Positions 55,061 to 64,000 of a DNA stretch of 64,000 bases are shown here, piece after piece. Where the stretch lies: the NCBI RefSeq assembly GCF_003858535.1, contig NZ_RQTJ01000002.1, positions 145,082 to 209,081 on the forward strand, given 5' to 3'. The DNA is from Paenimyroides viscosum (lineage in GTDB: Bacteria > Bacteroidota > Bacteroidia > Flavobacteriales > Flavobacteriaceae). The position numbers and the translations under genes are program-made. Every line of letters begins with the position of its first letter. Position 1 is the first letter of the stretch. Below the pieces are notes generated by a model. The model did not search any database. It saw only the letters and a program-made list of their open reading frames with translations, and was not told the DNA's origin.

Positions 55061-55733
55061 ATTCTCTTCTTCCCATGTACATCATCACATAGTACAATAA
55101 GGTACCAATTGATGATAAAGCGGCAACCAAATAAGTTCGAGCGGCCCAAGATAATGAGTCTTTCGCTCCCGCGTATTCTTCTCTGGTAACCATATTTTTT
55201 GTTTCTAACCATTTTAATGCACGGTTACTAGCATCGTACTCTACCGGTAAGGTAATAATAGAAAAAATAGTTGTTAAAGCAAATAATACAATACCAATTA
55301 ATAATAACTGAGGAAATGTGTTAATTAATAAAACCCCGGCTAATAATACCCATTGTACAAAATTTGATGCTATACTAACTACAGGTACTAATTTAGAACG
55401 CATGGTTAACCAACTATAAGCGGTTGCGTGCTGTACGGCATGCCCAACTTCGTGTGCTGCTACTGCGGCTGCGGCTGCATTTCGTTGATTATATACCGCT
55501 TCACTTAAGTTCACGGTTTTGTCCATTGGGTTGTAGTGATCGGTTAATCTACCTGGTGTTGATATTACTTTTACATCGTAAATACCGTGATCATGCAACA
55601 TTTTTGTTGCAATTTCTGCACCGCTTAAACCATTTCTTAAATGGAGTTTTGAATATTTTTCGAATTTATTTTTTAATTGCTTTCCAACCAACCAGCTGGC
55701 AAGCATAATGATTCCCATTAATAATAATCCCAT
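55059..55733 (-). CDS. Membrane zinc metallopeptidase, YugP-like
   Basis: A 224-residue membrane protein with an N-terminal helix, the zinc motif HEVGHAVQH at about residue 93, two further hydrophobic helices (about 118-160) and a C-terminal helix. The segments PGRLTDHYNPMDKTVNLSE and LPVEYDASNRALKWLE are diagnostic of the YugP/peptidase M48-like family, presumed to act in membrane protein quality control. It is monocistronic. Confidence 0.88.
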   Translation of the reverse strand: MGLLLMGIIMLASWLVGKQLKNKFEKYSKLHLRNGLSGAEIATKMLHDHGIYDVKVISTPGRLTDHYNPMDKTVNLSEAVYNQRNAAAAAVAAHEVGHAVQHATAYSWLTMRSKLVPVVSIASNFVQWVLLAGVLLINTFPQLLLIGIVLFALTTIFSIITLPVEYDASNRALKWLETKNMVTREEYAGAKDSLSWAARTYLVAALSSIGTLLYYVMMYMGRRE

Positions 55734-55817
55734 AATCTTTTATTTGTAGTATTTAATTTATTAGTATTTATCAAATGTTGAGCCAAAATACAAAAAACAA
55801 CAAAGCTGTCAAAATGA

Positions 55818-55843
55818 CAAAAGGAGCCGTATGGCTCCTTTAT
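55818..55843 (-). terminator. infB operon terminator
   Basis: On the minus strand AAAGGAGCC pairs perfectly with GGCTCCTTT (55820-55841) across a 4-nt loop. It follows the infB stop by 23 bp. Confidence 0.7.
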
Positions 55844-55864
55844 CAAATATTTAACTAAAAACGC

Positions 55865-58864
55865 TTATTTCAACGTTTTCTTCACTTCTACTTCTTGGAA
55901 AGCCTCTATGATATCGTACTCTTTTAAGTCATTGTAGTTTTTAATCTGCATACCACAATCGTATCCTTTAGAAACTTCTTTAGCATCGTCTTTAAAACGC
56001 TTTAATGCTTCTAAAACACCTGTGTAAATTACCACGCCTTCACGAATTAAACGTATTCTAGAGTTACGGAAGATTTTTCCATCAGTAACCATACATCCTG
56101 CAATTGTACCCACTTTAGAAATTTTGAATAATTCTCTAATTTCAGCAGTTCCAGTTACTTCTTCTTTCAGTTCTGGTGACAACATACCTTCCATTGCATC
56201 TTTAATATCGTCGATAGCATCGTAAATGATCGAGTATGTTTTGATATCGATTTCTTCTTTATCTGCAATTGTTTTTGCATTACCCATTGGGCGAACGTTA
56301 AAACCAATAATGATCGCATCAGAAGCCGAAGCCAACAATACATCAGATTCAGTAATTGCACCTACACCTTTGTGAATAATGTTGATTTGAATTTCATCTG
56401 TTGATAATTTAGAGAACGAGTCTGATAATGCTTCAACAGATCCATCAACGTCTCCTTTTAAGATAATATTCAATTCTTTAAATTCACCTAATGCAATACG
56501 ACGACCAATTTCTGCCAATGTAATATGACGTTGTGCACGAACCGATTGCTCACGGATTAACTGTGTACGTTTTGCTGCAATTGCTTTAGCTTCACGCTCA
56601 TCTGCAAATACGTTAAACTTATCACCTGCTGTTGGTGCACCATCTAATCCTAAGATTGATATTGGACGAGAAGGACCTGCTTCTTTTACAGATTTTCCAC
56701 GTTCGTCATGCATTGCTTTAATTTTACCGTGGTTTTTACCTGCTAACAAGTAATCACCAATTTTTAAAGTTCCGCTTTGAACTAAGATTGTTGATACATA
56801 TCCACGACCTTTGTCTAAGAATGCTTCTACTACCGTACCAACTGCTGGCTTATTAGGGTTTGCTGTTAATTGTAACATTTCTGCTTCTAACAACACTTTT
56901 TCTAACAATTCTGGTACACCTTGACCAAATTTTGCAGATATATCTTGTGATTGGTATGTACCTCCCCATTCTTCAACAAGGAAATTCATTGCTGCTAATT
57001 TTTCTTTAATTTTTTCAGGGTTAGCTGTTTGCTTATCAACCTTATTAATTGCGAAAATAATTGGCACACCTGCTGCTTGTGCGTGCGATATTGCCTCTTT
57101 TGTTTGCGGCATAATATCATCATCGGCAGCAACTACAATAATTGCAATATCGGTTACTTGCGCTCCACGCGCACGCATTGCAGTAAAAGCTTCGTGACCA
57201 GGTGTATCTAAAAACGTGATTTTTTGTCCGTTTTCTAATGTTACACCATACGCACCAATGTGCTGTGTAATTCCACCAGACTCACCAGCAATTACATTTG
57301 CCTTACGAACATAATCTAGTAACGATGTTTTACCGTGATCTACGTGACCCATCACCGTTACAATTGGTGCACGAGGTAATAAATCTTCAGGGCTATCTAC
57401 ATCTTCTGTAATAGATTCTTCGATGTCTGCTGTAGTAAATTCTACTTCGTATCCAAATTCATCGGCAACAATCGTTAATGTTTCAGCATCTAAACGCTGA
57501 TTCATGGTTACCATAATACCTAATGCCATACATGTTCCGATTACCTGCGTAATTGGCACATTCATCATTGTAGCAACTTCACCAACAGTTACGAATTCTG
57601 TTACTTTTAATATTTTTAAATCGTCGTCTGCACGTGCTTCTTCTTCTTTTTTACGGTGAAGTTCACGCTTGTCTTTACGATATTTTGCAGCTTTTGATTT
57701 GTTTTGTTTTCCTTGTAAACGTTCTAACGTTTCTTTGATTTGGTTTTTTACTTCCTCATCTGTAGGTTCTACTTTTACAACCGGTTGGTTTTTATTACCA
57801 AAGTTTCTGTTACCACCAGCGGTATTACGGTTATTTGGAAATTTAGAATTTCCGCCTGCACGATTACCACCTTGACCCGGACGGTTTTGACCACCTTGTC
57901 CAGGAGTGTTTGGTTTATTTGCGTTAGCACCTTGTTGACCTGGTGTTCCTGGTTTTTCTATACGCTTACGCTTGTTTTTATTATTTGCAGCGTTATTATT
58001 AGCACCCGGTTTGTTGTCTTTTTTAGGATCTTCTTTTTTCTTTTTAGGTTTGTTGAATTGAGATAAATCAATTTTTTGACCTGTAAAAGTTGTTCCAGAA
58101 AGTTTTTGGTACTGTGTTTTTATAATTTCAGACTCTGGGCTTTCTTCCTTAGAAGCTTCTTCTGCTTTTGGCTCTGTAGATTCTGTTACTTTTTGCACCG
58201 CTGCTGGTTGTTCAGCCGGCGTTTCTAGTACAGGTTGATCTTTCTTTTCAGCCTCAGCTTTTGGTGTAACTTTTGGTTTTGCTTGAGTTTCTGGTTTTAC
58301 AGAAGTTTTTTCTGTTTTATCCGTATTATTGTTTGGTGCGTTTAAAGGCGCTTTTTTATTGTCTGAAGAATTTTTAGAATCTGTAGTAGCTGGTGCTTTT
58401 TTAGAAGTAGTTTCTAAATCAATTTTACCAACGGTTTTAATAGCTGTAACTTTTTCAGCTTTTGCTTTTATAACTTCTTGTTCGCGTTTTTCGTCTTCTT
58501 CTTTCTTACGTTTTTCGTCTTCTGCTTTTTTACGTTTTTCTTCTTCTGCTTTTTTACGTTTTTCTTCTTCTCTTTTACGTTTTTCGTCTTCTTCTTTTTT
58601 GCGCTTTTCTTCTTGCTCGCGTTCTAAACGTAATTCTTCTTTTTCTTTCTTCTTTTCTTCGCTCACTTCTTTCGAAGCTTCCTTCTTCCCTTTATCAGCC
58701 GAAAACTGCTTATCTAATGCTGAATACTCTGCATCAGATATTTTTGCGTTTGGAGAGGCTTCAATTTCAAAGCCTTTCGTTTTCAAAAATTCCACGGCCC
58801 TATCGAGAGAAATGTTTAATTCTCTTAAAACTTTATTTATTCTTATTATTCTATTTTCAGACAT
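55865..58864 (-). CDS. infB: Translation initiation factor IF-2
   Basis: A 999-residue IF-2. The N-terminus has a short IF2_N domain followed by a long low-complexity region with EEEKRKK repeats (about 75-140) and Pro/Asn/Gly-rich stretches up to about 380. The GTPase domain begins near 500 with [12 protein letters not shown], then DTPGHEAF and NKVDK. Domain II-IV and the fMet-tRNA binding C-domain are complete. It delivers initiator tRNA to the 30S subunit. It is the third gene of rimP-nusA-infB. Confidence 0.96.
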   Translation of the reverse strand: MSENRIIRINKVLRELNISLDRAVEFLKTKGFEIEASPNAKISDAEYSALDKQFSADKGKKEASKEVSEEKKKEKEELRLEREQEEKRKKEEDEKRKREEEKRKKAEEEKRKKAEDEKRKKEEDEKREQEVIKAKAEKVTAIKTVGKIDLETTSKKAPATTDSKNSSDNKKAPLNAPNNNTDKTEKTSVKPETQAKPKVTPKAEAEKKDQPVLETPAEQPAAVQKVTESTEPKAEEASKEESPESEIIKTQYQKLSGTTFTGQKIDLSQFNKPKKKKEDPKKDNKPGANNNAANNKNKRKRIEKPGTPGQQGANANKPNTPGQGGQNRPGQGGNRAGGNSKFPNNRNTAGGNRNFGNKNQPVVKVEPTDEEVKNQIKETLERLQGKQNKSKAAKYRKDKRELHRKKEEEARADDDLKILKVTEFVTVGEVATMMNVPITQVIGTCMALGIMVTMNQRLDAETLTIVADEFGYEVEFTTADIEESITEDVDSPEDLLPRAPIVTVMGHVDHGKTSLLDYVRKANVIAGESGGITQHIGAYGVTLENGQKITFLDTPGHEAFTAMRARGAQVTDIAIIVVAADDDIMPQTKEAISHAQAAGVPIIFAINKVDKQTANPEKIKEKLAAMNFLVEEWGGTYQSQDISAKFGQGVPELLEKVLLEAEMLQLTANPNKPAVGTVVEAFLDKGRGYVSTILVQSGTLKIGDYLLAGKNHGKIKAMHDERGKSVKEAGPSRPISILGLDGAPTAGDKFNVFADEREAKAIAAKRTQLIREQSVRAQRHITLAEIGRRIALGEFKELNIILKGDVDGSVEALSDSFSKLSTDEIQINIIHKGVGAITESDVLLASASDAIIIGFNVRPMGNAKTIADKEEIDIKTYSIIYDAIDDIKDAMEGMLSPELKEEVTGTAEIRELFKISKVGTIAGCMVTDGKIFRNSRIRLIREGVVIYTGVLEALKRFKDDAKEVSKGYDCGMQIKNYNDLKEYDIIEAFQEVEVKKTLK

Positions 58865-58908
58865 ACGATCCTTTTAGTATTTTTTGTTCGTTGTGTTGTT
58901 GTGTTTAA

Positions 58909-60153
58909 TTAGTCTTCGAATTCTGCGTTTAAAATGTTTAAAACTTCTTCTACGGTTTCTTCCTCCAAATCTGTTCTTCGAACCAATTCGCTTACACTGT
59001 GTTTTAGTACACTTTTCGCTGTATCTAAACCAATTTTTACAAATTCATCGATTACCCACGCATCGATTTCATCTGAGAACTCGCGCAACTCAACGTCGTC
59101 TTCTTCTAAAATCTGTGTTCCTTCTCTTATTACGTCTATTTCATAACCTGTTAGTAAACTTGCCAATTTAATGTTTTGACCGCCTTTACCAATTGCTTTT
59201 GAAACTTCGCTTATATCTAACAAAACATTTGCACGTTTACTTGTTTCGTTAATTGATATATTGTTAATTTTTGCAGGACTTAATGCACGTTGAATGTACA
59301 ATTCTGCATTATTGGTATAACTAATTACGTCTATGTTTTCGTTGCCTAATTCGCGAACAATTCCATGAATACGTGATCCTTTTACACCTACACACGCACC
59401 TACTGCGTCTATATTTTCATTGTAGCTATCTACGGCTACTTTTGCCTTTTCGCCCGGTATACGCACTACTTTTTGTATGGTAATGATACCGTCTGCGATT
59501 TCAGGAATTTCTTGTTCAAATAATTTTTCTAAAAACAATTCAGATGTTCTGCTCATGATGATCTGAGGTTTGTTTCCTTTTAATTCAACGCTTTCAATAA
59601 TTCCTTTTACTGTTTCACCTTTTTTGAAATAATCTGATGGGATTTGTTTTTCTTTAGGTAAAATAATTTCTTTATTGTTTTCATCGATCAATATTACGGC
59701 TTTAGGGCGCACGTGGCTAACTTCGGCTGCATATATTTCGTTCACCATGTCTTTAAATTGCTTGTAAAGATTGGTGCTGTCATGTTCTTGAATTTTTGTG
59801 ATTAAGTTTTGACGCAATGCTAAAATAGCACGACGACCTAGTTGAAATAATTTTACTTCTTCTGATACTTCTTCACCTACTTCAAAATCAGGTTCTATTT
59901 TCTGAGCTTCTTTTAATGAAATTTCTGAATTTTCGTCTTCAACTTCCCCGTCTGCTACAACGATTCTGTTTCTCCAAATTTCCATATCACCTTTATCAGG
60001 ATTGATAATGATGTCGAAATTATCGTCTGAACCAAATCTTTTCTTCAATGCATTTCTAAAAACATCTTCTAAAATTGCCATAAGGGTAACTCTATCAATA
60101 TGTTTAAAATCTTTAAATTCAGAAAACGAATCAATTAATGCAATATTATCCAT
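58909..60153 (-). CDS. nusA: Transcription termination/antitermination factor NusA
   Basis: A 414-residue NusA with the N-terminal RNA-polymerase-binding domain (about 1-125, FKHIDRVTLMAILEDVFR), an S1 domain (about 130-200) and KH domains (about 210-345, GVKGSRIHGIVREL and GKGGQNIKLASLL). The C-terminal acidic repeats of E. coli NusA are absent, as in most non-proteobacteria. It is 20 bp downstream of rimP and 44 bp upstream of infB. Confidence 0.95.
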   Translation of the reverse strand: MDNIALIDSFSEFKDFKHIDRVTLMAILEDVFRNALKKRFGSDDNFDIIINPDKGDMEIWRNRIVVADGEVEDENSEISLKEAQKIEPDFEVGEEVSEEVKLFQLGRRAILALRQNLITKIQEHDSTNLYKQFKDMVNEIYAAEVSHVRPKAVILIDENNKEIILPKEKQIPSDYFKKGETVKGIIESVELKGNKPQIIMSRTSELFLEKLFEQEIPEIADGIITIQKVVRIPGEKAKVAVDSYNENIDAVGACVGVKGSRIHGIVRELGNENIDVISYTNNAELYIQRALSPAKINNISINETSKRANVLLDISEVSKAIGKGGQNIKLASLLTGYEIDVIREGTQILEEDDVELREFSDEIDAWVIDEFVKIGLDTAKSVLKHSVSELVRRTDLEEETVEEVLNILNAEFED

Positions 60154-60173
60154 GAAATTATTAATATTTTTTT

Positions 60174-60641
60174 TTAAAATGATATAACTACTACTGCTTT
60201 TTTAATGCTAATGTACGGAATTTCAGCGTTTTTAACAACGGTTTCTTTGCCTTTACCAATCTTTTTTGGTTCGCGTGCTTTCCATTCTAATGTTATAAAG
60301 TCTTCGTTGGCATCAATCAACTTGGCTTCTGTAATATTATCGTCATTGGTAGTAACTTCTAAGTTTCTACCTAAATTCTTTCTATACTGGCGTGGAAATT
60401 TTAACGGAGCCGTAGCACCTGCCGATGCTACTTCTAAAGAAAAATCTTGTTCTTCACGATCTAAATTGTGTTCTATGCTGCGGCTAACATCAATACAATC
60501 TTGTAAAACCACACCGTTGTCACCATCTATTACTACAGAAATTTTATAATCTGCCGAAATAGAAAAATCTATCAAAAAAAGCTCTGGATGTTCTGCCAAA
60601 CCTTCTTCTAATAAACCTTTAACTTTACTTTTAAAATCCAT
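60174..60641 (-). CDS. rimP: Ribosome maturation factor RimP
   Basis: A 155-residue RimP, needed for 30S subunit maturation. The N-terminal domain holds [21 protein letters not shown] and [11 protein letters not shown], followed by an SH3-like C-terminal domain. The ATG at 60641 (MDFKSKVKG) is the start; an in-frame TTG at 60665 lies in the loop of a leader hairpin and is rejected. It opens the rimP-nusA-infB operon. Confidence 0.94.
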   Translation of the reverse strand: MDFKSKVKGLLEEGLAEHPELFLIDFSISADYKISVVIDGDNGVVLQDCIDVSRSIEHNLDREEQDFSLEVASAGATAPLKFPRQYRKNLGRNLEVTTNDDNITEAKLIDANEDFITLEWKAREPKKIGKGKETVVKNAEIPYISIKKAVVVISF

Positions 60642-60650
60642 CCTTTGTAT

Positions 60651-60677
60651 AAAAAGAGGGGACAATTATGTCCCCTC
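60651..60677 (-). promoter_or_regulatory. Terminator-like hairpin in rimP leader (attenuator?)
   Basis: On the minus strand GAGGGGACA pairs perfectly with TGTCCCCTC around TAAT, followed by T5 (60655-60651) and then, after 9 nt, the rimP ATG. The structure is an intrinsic terminator by shape and points toward rimP. Confidence 0.65.
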
Positions 60678-60706
60678 ATTATTTAGTTTAACAATAAATA
60701 ACTTTG

Positions 60707-60714
60707 CAAATATA
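60707..60714 (-). promoter_or_regulatory. rimP -7 element
   Basis: TATATTTG on the minus strand matches TAnnTTTG. The transcript would start about 60 nt upstream of rimP and include the leader hairpin. Confidence 0.5.
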
Positions 60715-60817
60715 CAAATTTTATTTAAGTAATTGATTTTTTTGGTTATTTATCAATATTATAAGTATATTTATACAATTAACATATTTATTTACTAACC
60801 CTATAACTCGTAAAAAG

Positions 60818-61642
60818 ATGAAAAAGATTTTAGTCCCAACCGATTTTTCTGAACAAGCTACTATTGCTTTAAGAGCTGCTACCAATATTGCAAGAAAATC
60901 GGGCGCTGAAATTATTTTATTACATATAATTGATTTGCCACAAGAAACCATGGACATGATTAAACCAGGTTATGATTTGCCTGAAATTATGTTTTTTAAA
61001 GAGCATGCCGAAGCTAAACTAACGCAAACTTCATTATCCGAAGAGTTAAACGGCTTAAATGTATCGCAGATTTTAAAATTAGGTCGTACTTTTAACGAGG
61101 TTACCGATGTTGCTAAAGCTAACAATATTGATTTAATTGTTATGGGATCACATGGCGCTAGCGGATTTAAAGAATTGTTTATTGGATCGAATACTGAAAA
61201 GGTTATCCGCACTTCCGAAATTCCTGTTTTAGCTATTAAAGGTACAGAAACCGAAGTAAGTTTTAATAAAGTAGTTTTTGCTAACGATTTTACTGAGGAA
61301 ACTGCAGAAGGTTTTCAAAAAATTATTGATTTCTTAAAAGTAAACGGCGCACAACCACATTTTTTAATGGTAAATACACCAAATAATTTTAAGCCAACAC
61401 ATATTGCCGAACAGCTGGCGCACGATTTTTTAAAACAATATAATTTAGACGATTACGAATTCTCTATCTACAACGATTTAGATATTGAAAAAGGGATTTT
61501 AAATTTTGCAGAACGTGTTGATGCCGATTTAATTGCAATGGGAACACACGGCAGAAAAGGCTTTGCCCGATTGTTAAACGGAAGCATCAGCGAAGATTTA
61601 ATGAATCATTCACCACGATCTATTATTACTTTTAAATTGTAA
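60818..61642 (+). CDS. Universal stress protein, two Usp domains
   Basis: A 274-residue tandem UspA protein. The first domain (1-145) starts MKKILVPTDFSEQA and has the ATP-loop-like GSHGASGFKELFIGSNTEKV; the second (about 150-274) has GTHGRKGFARLLNGSISEDL. Usp proteins bind ATP or AMP and respond to growth arrest; the exact role is unknown. It diverges from rimP. Confidence 0.92.
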   Translation: MKKILVPTDFSEQATIALRAATNIARKSGAEIILLHIIDLPQETMDMIKPGYDLPEIMFFKEHAEAKLTQTSLSEELNGLNVSQILKLGRTFNEVTDVAKANNIDLIVMGSHGASGFKELFIGSNTEKVIRTSEIPVLAIKGTETEVSFNKVVFANDFTEETAEGFQKIIDFLKVNGAQPHFLMVNTPNNFKPTHIAEQLAHDFLKQYNLDDYEFSIYNDLDIEKGILNFAERVDADLIAMGTHGRKGFARLLNGSISEDLMNHSPRSIITFKL

Positions 61643-61654
61643 TATCAAAACATA

Positions 61655-61682
61655 CAAAATCGCCCAATTGGGCGATTTTTAC
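61655..61682. terminator. Bidirectional terminator
   Basis: AAAATCGCCC (61656-61665) pairs perfectly with GGGCGATTTT (61670-61679) across AATT. It serves the convergent usp gene and the T9SS cargo gene. Confidence 0.88.
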
Positions 61683-62434
61683 TTTTTAATGATCTTGTCT
61701 GTTTTTTGAACTATTCCTTTGTTATTTAATATGGTTAAGAAATAAACTCCGTTTTGTAAATCACTTATATCGATTGAAATTATTTTTGCCGATAAATCAT
61801 CTACCACTTTTACTTGTTTTCCCGATATATCGTAAAAAACAAATTTACAGTTCATTTCGGGAACCGATTCTAAATTAATGTTTAAACTACTTTCTACGGG
61901 ATTTGGAAACACAGTTACTTTACTAAACTCTTTAGTAGTTACCGAAAGTTTGGCACTAATAAAATAAGCATCATCACCATTGGTATTCGTTATTTTTAAT
62001 TGTTTGGTAGATGAATTTATTGTGGTAACTTGATATTGAAAAACGGCATTGGGTGAATTCAATTGAAAAACATTGTAAAAGTTGTCTAAAAAATCAGAAT
62101 TATCATTACCTAGCTGTCTGTTACAGTCGTTCATTGCCAAACAAACCATATCATTAACATTAAATTCATTATTGGGTAAAAAATTAATTCCTTGTAAAGT
62201 ACAACTTGTGCAATAGTATAAAAGTATATTATTTGTTATGTACGAAAACTCACTTTTAATCGCTTGCCAATTTGCACGTTCCTGATTTACCGGCGCTAAA
62301 TATTCCACACCGCTTAAAACCACCTTGTGAATATACCAATCGTTGTTTTTTAATTCATCTTCTTGCGTTTGCGCATTTACATTTATAGAAATCGCAAAGC
62401 ATAAAACTAGAGAATACAGTAACTTTTTTATCAT
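61679..62434 (-). CDS. Secreted protein with T9SS C-terminal sorting domain
   Basis: A 251-residue protein with a signal peptide (MIKKLLYSLVLCFAISINVNAQ), a unique domain of about 145 residues that opens NNDWYIHKVVLSG and contains Cys pairs (YYCTSCTL and CLAMNDCN), and a type A T9SS sorting domain from VFPNPVESSLNINL to the C-terminal TDKIIKK. The first part resembles small lipocalin-like domains seen in other flavobacterial T9SS cargo, but this is weak. It should be surface-anchored or released by the type IX system. Confidence 0.85.
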   Translation of the reverse strand: MIKKLLYSLVLCFAISINVNAQTQEDELKNNDWYIHKVVLSGVEYLAPVNQERANWQAIKSEFSYITNNILLYYCTSCTLQGINFLPNNEFNVNDMVCLAMNDCNRQLGNDNSDFLDNFYNVFQLNSPNAVFQYQVTTINSSTKQLKITNTNGDDAYFISAKLSVTTKEFSKVTVFPNPVESSLNINLESVPEMNCKFVFYDISGKQVKVVDDLSAKIISIDISDLQNGVYFLTILNNKGIVQKTDKIIKK

Positions 62435-62462
62435 AATATTATTTTTAGATTAAGATAAATAT

Positions 62463-62494
62463 ACAAAAAAAGGCTGAACTTTCGCTCAACCTTT
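62463..62494 (-). terminator. glyS terminator
   Basis: On the minus strand AAAAGGTTGAGC pairs with GTTCAGCCTTTT across GAAA (two G-T pairs), followed by T. Confidence 0.75.
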
Positions 62495-62513
62495 TAACAT
62501 TCAATATTTTATA

Positions 62514-64000
62514 TTATTTCATTTTCTGCAACCAGTTGCGCATAGAAACTTCTTCATTAATAATGTTTCGTAATTCGGCAATAGACACACGATCTTGTTT
62601 CATGGTATCGCGGTGACGAATGGTTACGGTTTTATCTTCTAATGTTTGATGGTCAACGGTGATACAAAACGGTGTTCCTAACGCATCTTGGCGACGGTAA
62701 CGGCGACCAACTGCATCTTTTTCGTCGTAAGCCACATTGAAATCCCATTTTAACTCTTCAATAATTTCGCGGGCAACTTCTGGCAAGCCGTCTTTTTTTA
62801 CTAATGGTAAAACTGCTGCTTTTGTTGGTGCTAAAACACTCGGTAATTTTAAAACGGTACGTGTTGATCCGTCTTCCAAGGTTTCTTCTTGCAACGATTT
62901 TGAGAAAACCGATAAAAACATACGATCTAACCCAACCGATGTTTCTACAACATAAGGAACATAAGATGAATTGGTTTCGTTATCGAAAAACTGCAGTTTT
63001 TTACCTGAATGTTGTTCGTGTGCTTTTAAATCGAAATCGGTACGAGAGTGAATCCCTTCCAATTCTTTAAATCCGAACGGGAAATTAAATTCAATATCTG
63101 CTGCTGCGTTTGCATAATGCGCCAACTTTTCGTGATCGTGAAAACGATAATTTTCTTGCCCTAAACCTAAAGACAAATGCCATTTTAAACGGGTTTCTTT
63201 CCAATATTCGTAATAGGTCATTTCTTCGCCCGGTTTTACGAAAAACTGCATTTCCATTTGTTCAAACTCGCGCATACGGAAAATAAACTGACGTGCAACA
63301 ATCTCATTACGGAATGCTTTACCAGTTTGTGCAATTCCAAACGGAATTTTCATACGTCCAGTTTTTTGAACGTTTAAAAAGTTCACGAAAATTCCCTGAG
63401 CAGTTTCCGGACGTAAATATAAATCCATAGCTGTATCAGCAGATGCACCTAATTTTGTTCCGAACATTAAATTGAACTGACGAACATCGGTCCAATTTTT
63501 AGAACCAGTTTCCGGATCGGCAATTCCCAATTCTTCAATCAAGGCTTTTACATCTTCCAAATTACCCGAATCTAAACCAGATGCCATTCGCTCTAAAATC
63601 TCTTTCTTTTTTGAAAGATACTCTACAACACGCGGATTTGTCGTAATAAATTCTTCTTCGTTAAAAGCATCGCCAAAACGACCTTTTGCTTTTTCGATTT
63701 CTTTTTGAGCCTTCTGCCACAATTTCTCGCAGTAATCTTCGATCAAAACATCGGCTCTATATCTTTTTTTAGAATCTTTATTGTCAATTAACGGATCGTT
63801 AAAAGCATCAACGTGCCCAGAAGCTTTCCATGTGGTTGGATGCATAAAGATAGAAGCATCGATCCCCACAATATTTTCGTGCATCTGTACCATTGATTTC
63901 CACCAGTACTCACGAATATTCTTTTTTAATTCTACTCCGTTTTGCGCATAATCGTAAACAGCGCTTAAACCATCGTAAATTTCGCTCGATGGAAAAATAT
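62514..64000 (-). CDS. glyS: Glycine--tRNA ligase, homodimeric type (partial)
   Basis: A class IIa GlyRS of the alpha2 type. The frame stays open to the right edge, so the start lies outside the window; 494 complete codons plus the stop are present. The beginning reads IFPSSEIYDGLSAVYDY, typical of residues 20-40 of the family, followed by WWKSMVQMHENIVGIDASI. Class II motif 2 is in KAFRNEIVARQFIFRMREFEQ and motif 3 in VVETSVGLDRMFLSV; the C-terminal anticodon domain is complete. No internal ATG should be taken as the start. Confidence 0.96.
   Translation of the reverse strand, partial: IFPSSEIYDGLSAVYDYAQNGVELKKNIREYWWKSMVQMHENIVGIDASIFMHPTTWKASGHVDAFNDPLIDNKDSKKRYRADVLIEDYCEKLWQKAQKEIEKAKGRFGDAFNEEEFITTNPRVVEYLSKKKEILERMASGLDSGNLEDVKALIEELGIADPETGSKNWTDVRQFNLMFGTKLGASADTAMDLYLRPETAQGIFVNFLNVQKTGRMKIPFGIAQTGKAFRNEIVARQFIFRMREFEQMEMQFFVKPGEEMTYYEYWKETRLKWHLSLGLGQENYRFHDHEKLAHYANAAADIEFNFPFGFKELEGIHSRTDFDLKAHEQHSGKKLQFFDNETNSSYVPYVVETSVGLDRMFLSVFSKSLQEETLEDGSTRTVLKLPSVLAPTKAAVLPLVKKDGLPEVAREIIEELKWDFNVAYDEKDAVGRRYRRQDALGTPFCITVDHQTLEDKTVTIRHRDTMKQDRVSIAELRNIINEEVSMRNWLQKMK

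Noticed and set aside
58480..58680. Short tandem repeats resembling a CRISPR or microsatellite array
   Set aside because: They encode the repetitive EEEKRKK region of IF-2 in frame; there are no unique spacers.
58329..58877. Long plus-strand frame (182 codons, Ser/Phe rich) opposite infB
   Set aside because: It is the antisense of the Lys/Glu-rich repeats of IF-2; the Ser/Phe repeats mirror the EEK codons.

Overview
The window looks like chromosome of a low-GC member of the Bacteroidota, most likely order Flavobacteriales. Supporting signs are two proteins with type IX secretion C-terminal sorting domains, GLPGLI-family and PorT-like outer-membrane proteins, a lipoprotein with an acidic SDDDD surface-export signal, promoters of the Bacteroidota type (-7 TAnnTTTG), weak Shine-Dalgarno signals and a short NuoG. 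The genus cannot be settled by reading. No phage, plasmid, IS transposase or CRISPR array is visible.

Layout. 1-5.7 kb: ribE (partial) diverges from pdxA, followed by the fatty-acid cluster yceD-rpmF-fabH-accB-accC. 5.9-6.2 kb: a cold-shock protein. 6.4-19.2 kb: a complete complex I operon, nuoA to nuoN in canonical order. 19.2-23.3 kb: an AT-rich three-gene island (small secreted Cys peptide, GLPGLI protein, large outer-membrane barrel) bracketed by 47-bp near-identical direct repeats that duplicate the nuoN terminator. 23.3-32.5 kb: mixed accessory genes (MpaB-like DUF2236, two PorT-like barrels, LLM oxidoreductase, DUF2071, DUF72, two hypotheticals, MFS exporter) separated by repeat-rich intergenic DNA. 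32.7-40.2 kb: a lipoprotein, then a TPR/MORN envelope protein and two DUF3857/transglutaminase-like paralogues, the second lacking the catalytic triad. 40.3-50.4 kb: brnQ, aspS, a CDGSH protein, three tandem tRNA-Asn genes, rseP, a secreted M1 aminopeptidase, serS, a DUF4286 gene and rsmA. 50.4-55.7 kb: mgtE, a GbsR/MarR-controlled cassette of three small membrane proteins, a dehydrogenase fused in frame to a TM2 protein, and a YugP-like metallopeptidase. 55.9-64 kb: the rimP-nusA-infB operon, a universal stress protein, a T9SS cargo protein and glyS (partial).

Most of the window is housekeeping. The strongest candidates for something undescribed are: (i) the peptide-GLPGLI-barrel island between duplicated terminators; (ii) the GbsR-type regulator with three small membrane proteins, where two nearly identical palindromic sites, one overlapping a promoter -7 box, lie in front of the regulator and of the membrane genes; (iii) the active/inactive transglutaminase-like pair; (iv) the dehydrogenase-TM2 fusion at an A8 tract; and (v) a terminator-like hairpin in the rimP-nusA-infB leader.
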